From Todiramphus chloris collaris (Eukaryota > Chordata > Aves > Coraciiformes > Alcedinidae), in contig JANVCC010000120.1 in NCBI GenBank assembly GCA_025345505.1, forward strand, positions 731,870 through 795,869: a DNA stretch of 64,000 nt, in the 5' to 3' direction. Below are positions 37,663 to 47,500 of this stretch, piece by piece. The translations under genes were made by a program, and so were the position numbers. The first letter of the stretch is position 1; the number at the start of each line of letters is the position of its first letter. The notes below the pieces were generated by a model. The model made no database searches. It was not told where the DNA came from and saw nothing but the letters and a program-made list of their open reading frames with translations.

Positions 37663-37995
37663 CCTGGCAGCCTGGAGATGCTCCATCAGATCAACAGGAA
37701 GCTTTGTGCAACCCTGCAAGTGAGAGGCAGTGTTTAGATACCTCCTCTGCAGGTGGCTGCTCATGGTTTGCAGTTTACGGTGATGTTAGTGTCGCCCAAG
37801 CCGTGTGGATCTGCATGAGTCTGCTGTCTGCAGGGGTTCCCGTGGTGTGCCCTGCCCGGCACAGGGGAGAGCCGAGCAGGTGGGACGCGCGTTCTGGTGC
37901 AGGGCTGGGTGCTGCTGGCACCTTCCTGCCTGGGAGGGTACGCTAGGGTAAATGTTTTTCAGTTTTTTGTGAAGTTCTCAAACTGCACAGCACAG

Positions 37996-38052
37996 TCAAA
38001 AAAACCCAACCAACAAAAAAAAAATCAAAACAAAACAAAAAAGACAAAAAAA
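37996..38052. repeat. A-rich low-complexity tract
   Basis: A run of A4-A10 blocks interrupted by single C, T or G bases, on the 5' side of the telomere-like repeat. Confidence 0.9.
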
Positions 38053-38070
38053 TGTTATAAACTGCAATAA

Positions 38071-38090
38071 GGGTTAGGGTTAGGGTTAGG
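38071..38090 (+). repeat. Interstitial telomeric repeat (GGGTTA)3
   Basis: Three perfect GGGTTA units plus GG, the vertebrate telomere repeat in G-strand orientation, sit 18 bp after an A-rich tract and far from any expected chromosome end. Confidence 0.9.
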
Positions 38091-38825
38091 ATTTTAAGCT
38101 AAAGAAAAGTGCATGTGGTTTTGCAAGACTCAGGGGGTTTGTCCCACCCCGGATGCTATAAGAGCTCTCAGGGACAGACCAGAGCTGGCTCTGTGCTCAG
38201 GCAGAGCAGTGGCAGAGCGCTGGGCTGACAGCCTCACGCAGTTCTGCTTCAGCCAGGGGCAAGTGTCCAGCCTGTCCCTGCGAATCGCAGCCTTCTTCTG
38301 CAAAGCCCTCTGCTGCCACCAAGGGATAGGTCAGGGTGGTGTCAGGGATGTCCTCACTCACGCTGTTACCATCCGGGGCATGTGGGGGGCATTGGGAGCT
38401 GAAACCTACCCAACATGATGTGACCGAGACACGTGCGGAATAAATGCCAGATGTGCACGGTGATAGGTGGCACCATAACAGTAGAGACAAAATGCTCTCT
38501 CTGCAGTGCTGCCCAGTCATGAGGTGGCTGTGATCCCACATAGCTGCCAGACTCTTCTCCGCAGGGTCTCAGCCAAGCTCCTGGCTACCCCACCACTCTC
38601 AGAAGCACCCCGTGCAGAGCCATCATTACCGGCTTCCTTCCCAGTCACAGAGAAGAGTTACTGGCCTGAGCTGACACACCAGTCAAAATCTTGTTGCAAT
38701 AGGTCACGTCTTCATCTTCAGGAATGAACAAGCCAAGAGGAGGCTGCAAAAGCCCTGACTGCAGTAACTCTGCTCAGCCCTACCAGAGACGCGGATGCTT
38801 CTTGGCTGTCGGTTGTCCCATCTCA

Positions 38826-38870
38826 GGGCAGGACCTCCGAGAGGGGCAGGATCTCCGAGAGGGGCAGGAA
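38826..38870. repeat. 18-bp tandem repeat, 2.5 copies
   Basis: The unit GGGCAGGAYCTCCGAGAG occurs at 38826-38843 and 38844-38861, followed by a partial third copy. One base differs between the full copies. Confidence 0.9.
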
Positions 38871-39474
38871 CGTCTGGCTCGGGGGAACACATCTATGCTG
38901 TAGGCACTGAATGTCATGTCAGGCACATGCAATTCCATCTGCACTTGCTTGTTCTCCTGAGGCTCAGGCTTGTTTCCATACTGACAAAAACAGCCCTGCT
39001 CATCACACAGCAGCCAGGAACTGCAGCAGGGTGCATCTGGGCAGAGGGGGATTCCTGCTTCTCAGCTGGAACTGGAGCCAAGACATGGAGCAAAGCCATG
39101 GTTGAAACACCTTGTTGTGGTAGTAAGATCTCAGAATACAGAGCAGCAGCGTGGTTCAGATTAGTGAACAACTGGGTCACGCCTGAAGGCTTAAGATAAT
39201 TGGTTCCACCTTAACTGGTGATCATTGTTAGTGAATGAAGAAAGAGAGAATGCAGGCAGAGTCACAGTGAAGAAGCAGAACACTCCCATCACCTCCAGCA
39301 CCGTCGAGACAGCCTTGGAAATGGCAGGGAGAACATTGTGAGGTATGCACAAAGTGGTGACCATACGGCTGGCACCAGCTCACATCAACCCCTCCAACAC
39401 GTCTGAGAAGGAATCTGTTTGTAGGACACCCCGTCTCACAGCACACCAACATCACTGTCCACGCACCAAAGGAG

Positions 39475-39992
39475 AGCACTCGTCACCTGGAGTGCTGCAT
39501 CCAGCTCTGGAGCCCTCAACACAGGAGAGACATGGACCTGATGGAGTGGGTCCAGAGGAGGCCACAAAGATGGTCAGAGGGCTGGAACACGTCTCCTACA
39601 AGGACAGGCTGAGGAAGCTGGGGTTGTTCAGCCTGGAGAAGAGAAGGCTCCAGGGAGATGTACTAGAGACCTTGCAGTACCTGAAGGGGACCTACAGGAA
39701 GGCTGGAGAGGGGCTGGAGTGAAAGGATGAGGGGTAATGGGTTTAAATGAGAGAAGAGTAGATTAGGATTGGATATCAGGAAGAAGTTCTTTACATTGAG
39801 GGTGGTAGAACAGTGGAACAGGCTCCCCAGGGAGGTGGTTGAGGGCCCATCCCTGGAGATATTCAAGGTGAGGTTGGAGAAGACTCTGAGCAGCCTGGTG
39901 TAGTTGAGGGTGTCCCTGCTCACTGCAGGGGGGCTGCACTAGATGACCTTCAGAGGCCCCTTCCAGCCCTGACCATTCTATGATTCTACAAT
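39475..39992 (+). repeat. CR1 LINE 3' part, plus strand
   Basis: A typical CR1 3' region from CTCGTCACCTGGAGTGCTGC to the tail CCATTCTATGATTCTACAAT. The copy is 5'-truncated. Confidence 0.95.
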
Positions 39993-42900
39993 ACTTCGCA
40001 CTAACGTGGCAAATAAAATTCCATCACCTGCTTAAAACTCTTCGTTCACATTTCTCTTCTTCATCTGAATCTCTTCATTCATTCTCCCACATGCTCTTCA
40101 GGGGGGTTTATCAGGGTCTGCACAAGTGTAGGGCCTGCACTTAATATCTTAAGACCATGGGCATGCTTTTCATTGTCTCCCGTAGAGCCCTTACCATGGT
40201 TGGTTTAAAACCCAGTCCAGCTGAGTCAATAATGGTTATGAATAGATTAATTTTCTATTATCTGTAAGACATGATAATGGGTAGTCAACAGTGTAAGCAT
40301 TTTATTAAAGGTTAACTACTTTTAGGTAAGGTATAGATCAAGATAAATTGAGATAAAGGAACAACTCGAGTTTTTTTTCAGAGCTCTGAAGGTAAATGCC
40401 TGAAGAGAAGAGACTGTGATGACCAGAAGATGGATGACATGGGACATCTGAAGAGGAACTGAAGCAAGACAGCAAAGAACAGCTGAAAATTAATAATGGG
40501 CTGGGAACTGAGAGTCGGGGGAAAACACAAAGGACTTTTAAGAAGCTAACTGATTACTTAACATTGTGTTAAGACTATATATATGTGTTGAATTTTATAA
40601 GTCCTTTGCCACTCACTGAGGTGATGGCCCAACTCTTGAGCTGTTATATAAAGCAAACCCAGAGTAACCCACTGTATGGCAAAATCCTTCAGCAACAGGC
40701 CTCCTTTGGCTTATAGATCAGGTTTTGCATGTTGCAGATATTACAATTAGGCAGAATAAAGTGTTCCGTGGAATTTTAAGGTAATCAAAGAAAAAAATGC
40801 AAAACCAATGATGAACAAAGTGAGTTTCTTAAGAAGAGCCCTCACTTGAAAAAGTCAAATGTACCTTTCAGCGAAAATGCAGATCCCAATACCTACAATT
40901 GGGATTATAATGCAATATAATAATAAAAATACGAATAAGTCAATATAGTAATAGATAATAAATTGTTATGATAATCATTAGTGTTATATACAGATCAGGT
41001 AACAACACGCATTTCCCTGCATCAATAGGCACCTAACCAATGTGGAAGTTCAAGGGAGTATTTAAGGATTCCAGGAGGCTCTTTTCCTCACATAATCCCT
41101 GCAGCCCATGGACACCCACCAGAACCACGCCTGTCCTCTGAGCAGTGCTTTCCAGATCATTTGCTCTGCTGTGAATCAAACCCTGTTAAATAAGCAGAAT
41201 GGATTCCTTTCATCTCATTTCACATTTCTGAAAGGAAAATATTTGCAGTCTGTATTTTACTGAGGCCTGGAACAAGACTCTGTAAGGGCAAAACTTCCCA
41301 GCACCGCTCTCCACACACTTCCCTTAAAAAAGCTGACATAATTTTGCATAGCTTGAGATATTAGTGATTTGACTTTTCTGGGTCATTGTTCTTCCACGCC
41401 ATTTAATGTTCACAATCGCTCCCTCTGAACGCAGTTACCTCTTGAGCACCACTGAAGATCTGACCCCTCGGGCATCAGTTAGGCACTGAGGAAATGATTT
41501 ATGTGTCGAAAAGGAGATGCTCGCATTTGGTTACATACACCTCTGGAAGTAAGGACTTGCCTTCAGTCACAAAGCAGTGGCCACAGGCAGATGTCCTATG
41601 CCCCACTCACGAAATGGGAAACGCTGGGATGCCTGGACCCGCCCTGGAGCAGCTCAACCTCCCCGGGCCTTGTTGGGATGTGCCACCAGACGCTCGAGCA
41701 GACCAGTTGGAAACTGGTGTTCTTCCCAGGTAGGAGCTACTTGCGTAACAGCTGAAAGCAAGAGAAGCCCCTCGTGGAGACCCAAATCAGCGGTGCCAGG
41801 CAGTTCTGAGCTGTCTCAGCCAAGGCACCCGACACTGTGCCCGGCTCCTGTGCACAACCCAGTGCACCCCAGCAACAAGGGGAAGCCTCCTGCCTCCGGG
41901 GCAGGCAAGGGGCAGCTTTGCCCATAGCTGATCCACGCACCGAAGAACGTGTCCATGGAGAAATACTCTGGCAGGCCAGAGGGACACTGGAAGAGGAGAG
42001 ATTGATGCTGACACAACTCGCTGACACACATTTCCAAGAGCAAGAGGAGCCTGGACCAGCATGTCCCCCCCTCCCCATCTCCCAGCACAGCAGTGGGGGC
42101 CATGGCACCGGCTCTCAGCCCAGCGCAGGGGCTGGCAGGGGCTGCTCTGTGCCGGCCACTGCAACCACCCAGTGACCACACTGGACAGGAGCCCCCAGGC
42201 AAAAACCTCGACTGTGATGGACCTGGGGATCCCACACCCCCCAGGGTGCTCCTCCTGCTGTCACCTTCCCCGAGCCAGCAGCTCCTGGTGTGATCAGCCA
42301 TGGGCACTGGGGGGGAGTAACCAACAGCGATGCTTTTCACTGCAAATACCCCCCAGGCTGCTTCTCCCGTGGGCACAATGCCCACCGAAACACCAATAAC
42401 CACTTCAGAGGCAGATTGGGGTCAGGGAGCAGTATTTTTGATTTCTTGAATCGGTGGAATATGCCCTTTGTGTAAGCAAAGAACTGCTCGTGCTGTGGAG
42501 GTTGTCACGTCACCTGCACGGAAAGGTTGATGCTTTTAACAAAGGTGAAAGAGCAGGACTGGTGACGAAACAGCCGGGAAGGCTGCGGGCCGAGGAAGAG
42601 GAGCACAGCGACAGTCACTCATGTGAGAGGCGTGGGGACCGAGCTGCGAGGAAGATGCAGGACAGGGAGAGGAAAGTAGGAGAAAACAGGAGATAAATAG
42701 CTTGAGGCAGCACTAAGAAATATCATAAAACCAAGAGAGCAAGTGATTCTTTTCTTAAGACTTCCACCTGCAGAATCGCTTTTGTCCCGGACCGGCTGGG
42801 TGATCAAGGTGCATACAGAACAACTTACTGCTCCACAGCGACAGATCCGTGAGGACGTTTCAGACAATTTCCGACCATCTGAAGCAATGAACAGCCATCG

Positions 42901-43121
42901 GCCCCCCGTCTGAAGGGAAGCCAAATCCTCCTCCACTTCCTGACAGGGACAAACCTCCCCAGGGTCCCTCCTGTTCTTGAACTGCTGTTGGGAGCCATCA
43001 CGAGGTGTCCTGGGCCAGGATGGAGGTTTGCAGGGCTGCACATCATCCACCTGGCTTTCCATGGAGCTGCTTCCCCCACAGACAGGGGGGCTGGAGCTTC
43101 CCTCAGGGATTGTCAGGATCT
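39993..43121. other. Intergenic DNA, no gene supported
   Basis: A/T-rich at 40200-41000 (possible LTR, listed separately) and GC-rich at 41600-42700, where overlapping chance frames occur on both strands. No motif or splice pattern supports a gene. Confidence 0.4.
40262..40788 (+). mobile_element. Possible solo LTR of an endogenous retrovirus
   Basis: A TATATAAA box (40645-40652) lies 103 bp before AATAAA (40755-40760), an arrangement like U3-R of an LTR. The segment is A/T-rich and unlike its flanks. I could not define matching TG...CA ends or a target-site duplication, and no primer-binding site or internal retroviral genes follow. The boundaries are guesses. It could equally be unrelated A/T-rich DNA. 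Confidence 0.2.
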
Positions 43122-43176
43122 TAGAATCACAGGATAATTTGGGTTGGAAGGGACCTTTAAAGGTCATCTAGGCCAA
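43122..43176 (-). repeat. CR1 LINE tail fragment, minus strand
   Basis: AGAATCACAGGATAATTTGG then GTTGGAAGGGACCTTTAAAG is the reverse-complemented CR1 3' end. It is joined directly to an oppositely oriented CR1 piece. Confidence 0.88.
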
Positions 43177-43650
43177 GTGCAAGGTCCTGCTCCTGGTGGG
43201 GGCAAACCCAAGTACAAATACAGGCTGGGTGAAGGATGGATTGAGAGCAGACCTGAGGAGAATGACTTGGGGGTGCTGGTTGACAGAAAGCTCAACATGA
43301 GCCAACCATGTGCACGTGCAGCCCAGAAAGCCCCAGCCGTATCCTGGGCTGCATCCCCAGCTGTGTGGGTGGCAGGTCAAGGGAGGTGATTGCCCCCTCT
43401 GCTCTGCTCTTGTGAGACCCCACCTGGAGTCCTGCACCCAGCTCTGGAGCCCCCAGCAAAAGAAGGACATGGAGCTGTTGGAGTGGCTCCAGAGGAGGCC
43501 ATCAAGATGATCCAAGGACTGGAACCCAACTCCTGTGAGGACAGACTGAGAGAGTTGGGCTGAGTGAAGGCTCCGTGGAGACCTTCTGGTGGCCTTCCAG
43601 TATCTGAAGGGGGCTACGGGAAAGCTGGGGAGGGACTTTTTACACGGGCT
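43177..43650 (+). repeat. CR1 LINE internal fragment, plus strand
   Basis: CR1 sequence from GTGCAAGGTCCTGCTCCTGG through GTGCTGGTTGACAGAAAGCT to CCAGTATCTGAAGGGGGCTA; the 3' tail is missing. Flanking CR1 pieces lie in the opposite orientation. Confidence 0.9.
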
Positions 43651-43663
43651 TGTGGTGAGACCA

Positions 43664-43791
43664 ACGCCCCCTGGGATGGTGCCAGGGACGGGGCAGCGAC
43701 CGCCTCTCGGGGCAGGCTGGGCCAGGCTCCCTCCACCCTCAGCGCCAGCAGCCTCTCTTTACACCGGGGCTAAATCTGCCTCTTTTACAGT
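43664..43791 (-). repeat. CR1 LINE fragment abutting the CTPS1 promoter
   Basis: CTGGGATGGTGCCAGGGACG through GGGCCAGGCTCCCTCC to CTAAATCTGCCTCTTTTACA aligns by eye with the antisense CR1 inside the CTPS1 intron at 50917-51025. It ends at the C-tract where the CpG island begins. Confidence 0.75.
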
Positions 43792-44440
43792 GCCCCCCCC
43801 CCCGCTCTGCTGCTGCTCCCGCCACGGGCCCCGCTACCGGCCCCGCCCCCAGCGCTCCCGCGCGGCAGCTCCCGCCAGAACGATCCCGCGGCTGGGGGGG
43901 GCGTGGCCAGAACGGAGGCGTGGCCTGATAGGGGTGTGTCCGCCCCTCCTCGCCCCGCCCCTCCCTCCCCCTGCGCGCGTCAGGGCCCCGTTCCCCGCAC
44001 TGCGCACGCGCCGCGGGGGAGCTGCGCCTGCGCTTCCCCGCGCGCCAGCCTCATGCGCTTCCCCGCGAGCCGGCCGGCAGCAGCGCCGCGCGCGTCCCGC
44101 GCTCCAGCCCGCCCCGCACTCTCCGCGCGCCGCCCCGCGCCCGGCGGGCACAGGTGAGGGGGGGGAGGCGGAGCGGCGGGAACGTCTGGCGGGGCCGGGG
44201 CCGCGGCGGGAGCGTCTGGCGCGGGGAGAGCGGGGACCGGCCCTCGCTGCGGGGCGGGAAGCGCGGGGAGGGGCCGCTGGCGGGGGAGCGGAGCGGTGGT
44301 GGCCGAGAGGCGGGAACGGTGGGAGGGCGCCGCTGGCAGCGGGGGCGAGGGGAACGGCGGGGGCCTGTGCCTGGGTCCGGCCCAGGGCAGAGCCCGCGCT
44401 GAGGCGGTGCCGGTACCGGACAGCGAGGCAGATGAAGTAC
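43792..44440 (+). promoter_or_regulatory. CTPS1 CpG-island promoter
   Basis: This GC- and CpG-dense block contrasts sharply with both flanks and surrounds the CTPS1 5' end. No TATA box is visible. GC/KLF boxes are GGGGGCGTGGCC (43896-43908), GAGGCGTGGCC (43915-43925) and CGCCCCGCCC (43951-43960). An NRF1-type palindrome, TGCGCACGCGCC, lies at 44001-44012, with a one-mismatch relative at 44023-44033. This fits a broad housekeeping promoter. The start sites are inferred, probably about 43990-44060. Confidence 0.85.
44000..44153 (+). other. CTPS1: Probable noncoding first exon of CTPS1 (5'UTR)
   Basis: A strong donor, CAG|GTGAGG, ends at 44153 inside the CpG island, 279 bp before the ATG. Human CTPS1 also begins with a noncoding exon. 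The acceptor of this short first intron is unclear: AG dinucleotides end at 44383, 44423 and 44431, and none has a good pyrimidine tract. Transcription running unspliced into the first coding exon remains possible. The 5' boundary is a guess. Confidence 0.5.
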
Positions 44441-44597
44441 ATCCTGGTGACGGGCGGGGTGATCTCGGGCATCGGCAAGGGGATCATCGCCAGCAGCATC
44501 GGCACCATCCTCAAGTCCTGCGGGCTGCATGTCACCTCCATCAAGATCGACCCCTACATCAACATCGACGCGGGCACCTTCTCCCCGTACGAGCACG
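44432..44597 (+). CDS. CTPS1: CTPS1 coding exon 1 (residues 1-56)
   Basis: This exon carries the start codon and the nucleotide-binding loop of the synthetase domain. The ATG was chosen because it begins the invariant MKYILVTGG start of eukaryotic CTP synthases. Its Kozak context is weak (C at -3, A at +4). The exon ends after one base of Gly56 at donor G|GTGAGT. It corresponds to human exon 2. Confidence 0.97.
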
Positions 44598-47500
44598 GTG
44601 AGTGGTCCCGCGGGCTGAGCTGAGCCGGGCACCGGGCTTTCTGGGGGTCCCGGGGCTGGCTGTGCCTGGAAGAACCGTGCCCTCTGCCTGGGGGAGTAGT
44701 TCGTGCCTGGTCCTGCCGTGGGACTGCCATGGGCTGAGCCTGTGTCCGGCAGACAGCAGAGGCGTGCTCTCTGCTCTCTGCTACTTGCTGTCTGGTGGAG
44801 GGATTCAGTCCTCAGTGTAGGAGCCCCCTTTCTTCCAGAGGCTGTTAGTTCTGTCAGCCACTCCTCAGCTCGCTGCAGCAGTCAAAGAAGGTCTCTGCTT
44901 GCAGTGAATCCCCCCGGCTGTCACAGGCAGAGCCAACAAGGCTGAACCGTTGTTTCCCCTCGCCATGTGCGCCCTTCTCTGTGTGCCCCAGGGGAGGTGT
45001 TTGTGCTCGATGACGGAGGGGAAGTGGACCTGGACCTGGGGAACTACGAGCGCTTCCTTGACATCCGACTGACCAAAGACAACAATCTGACGACTGGGAA
45101 GATCTACCAGTACGTCATCAACAAGGAGAGGAAGGGAGATTATCTCGGCAAAACTGTCCAAGGTGACGGGAAGCTTCCTTTCGACGCGTTCCGTGTTTCT
45201 GCCCTAGCTCGATGCTTTTGCGTCTCATCCTAACTCGAGGTCTTTGATGCACACGCTGTCCTCGGGGTGGGTTTTGTTTGGGTTTGAAGAGGGGAAGGAG
45301 AAGGTGCCCTGCTGAGTCAGGGTACCTGCGAGCCCCTCGGCGCTTCCCAGTGCTCAGCAACACACGGGCTGTGGTTTGGACTGGGGCCCAGCTGCCTGGT
45401 GTATCCAGTTCTGAGTGTGAACATACGCCTGCGGAGTGTTACCTGGATAAAATGGTTACTGCTTTTGATAACTGTCACGTTGTTAGAAAACCCGAAGGGT
45501 CTTTGAGGATCAGATCAGTCTCTTCCTTTTTTAAGTGTCCTGCACGGCTGGTTTGGGTAGAGATCTTACAGCCAGCTCAACACAGAGCAGCTCTGCTTCG
45601 AGCGAAGAACTGTTTGTACTTGAGTCTTCCAGCTTAAAGGAAACATTGCTCACATGTGTTTAAATTGAGGCAGGATCACATCTCCTGCCAAGGCACTTCT
45701 GAAAATCACAGCCAAGAAAGTTCCCTTCAAAAACACATGCTTTAAAGCCCCGGGTCTGTGCTCAAGGCATATGGGAAACCCTGGATAGTTATTTCCAAGG
45801 ATTTGCTCTGTAATGAGTTGGAGGGAGAACTGTGTGTGGGTTGTGGCTTTAACCCTTGCCTGGGTTTCTCTTTCAGTTGTTCCCCACATCACAGACGCGA
45901 TACAGGAATGGGTGATGAGGCAGGCAGGAATTCCTGTGGATGAAGATGGCATTGAACCCCAAGTTTGTGTGATTGAGGTTTGTAGCTTTTAAAAATTATA
46001 TATATAGCTTTGCTTCCCGTAAGGAGCAAAGTGGCCTATATGTGCATTTTACATCGTGAAATTTCTATGGTAATGTTTGGCTTTGCCTGTTGTCGAGCTG
46101 GGAAAAAAATCCCCCTTGTTGGCTTCACTTGGTCTGATCTTTTGAATACTCTGTGTCTGAATCTGAACGTAGTAAGACTCAAGTCTTGGACAGTTAGATT
46201 TGAGATGCTTTGTTCTCTAGTGTGAATTAGTCCATAGGATGAACGTTGGCTCTCGGAACTCTGTGCCGGCGTCAGTCCTGCCGTGTGCTCTCCTTCCCGG
46301 GTGGGTGGAGGGATCACCCTCTGGTAGCAGCTGTGCTTGTTCCTTAGCCAGTTTCTGTTCCAGGTTCAGAAGCCAGGGTCCTGCAGTGCCGAGGAGGCCA
46401 GGTCTGCCAGCACAGATCCCTTCTCTCTCTGCCTGCCTCTGTCCAGAGCCACGGTAGAGACTTAAAACTAAACGGGAATTTTGCTTCTCAGTGCCACCTA
46501 ATGTTCATATATGACAATTTTAACATCAAAATCTTTCCCCCGAAGAGAGAATAGAGGTAAAGTTGATGTCCTTGGAGAGGTGCTGCCCAAATGAGAAGCT
46601 GTTTTTCTTGTGGCTTGTTTGAGTTTTGGGGAAATCATGAAGGCAAAATAAAAGTTGAGGTAGATTGGAGGCTGTGGAAGTAGTACATACAACTGGAAAT
46701 CCCAGTGCTTTTCACACGGATGGTGATGCTGCTTTAGGGAATTGGAGGGAGGTGCTGGGGAGACTTTTTAGTGTCCTTTGGTGTTTGTTTCAGGGTACAA
46801 ATTGAGTAGGTGATGCTCTGTACTAACTTTAAATGCCGGTGTCTGTCGTAGCTTGGTGGGACGGTGGGAGACATTGAGAGCATGCCTTTCATCGAAGCTT
46901 TCCGACAGTTCCAGTTCAAAGCCAAACGAGAGAATTTTTGTAACATTCACGTCAGTCTGGTTCCCCAGGTAAGGACCCAAAACGTTTTGGTGGTGAGAGG
47001 CTTCCCCAATTCAGAACTTGCTTTCTAAATGTTTCTGAAATGCTGCATCTGTAGGCACTGGTATCTTTCTGTTTCTATATATAGAACCTTCTGGAAGAAA
47101 TGCAAAGAATGTAGGGCTACATATTTAAAAATGCTTGCAAGTAGTGAAGAGAAACTTCTCAAAGTGTGTAAGCGTGTAATAAATAGTTGGGAGTGGCAGC
47201 AAATGTAGTTTTGCATCTTTAACTGCTTTCTCTGTGGAATTGTCTCCTAGCTTTTGCAGGTAAGCCTGTTTTCTAGGGCTGAAAACTTTCAGTTTCCCTT
47301 CATTTGCATTGCCTTTCATTTCTGCAAAGCCATTGTAAAATTCAGTGATGCAGCCAGAGTTTGCTGGCATTTGGACTTAGTAATAAGATCATATTCCACG
47401 CTCTTCTTGCAGATCTTTAATGTTTCTGTTGCTGTGTGCTTCCCTTCCTGTCCCCCCCCCCCAAGATTTCCATTCATTACATACAGTTCATAGTTCATGA

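Larger units (their letters stand above)
37663..39474. other. Intergenic DNA with A-rich tract and telomere-like repeat
   Basis: No gene was recognised. It holds the A-rich tract, interstitial telomeric repeat and 18-bp tandem repeat listed separately. Confidence 0.45.

Noticed and set aside
1-43660. Search for CITED4, the upstream neighbour of CTPS1 in human
   Set aside because: No CITED-type C-terminal transactivation motif was seen in any frame, so the gene probably lies outside the window.
43834-44544. 236-codon minus-strand open frame across the CTPS1 promoter
   Set aside because: It is explained by very high GC content (few stops). It is arginine/proline/alanine-rich and antisense to CTPS1 coding sequence, with no motif.
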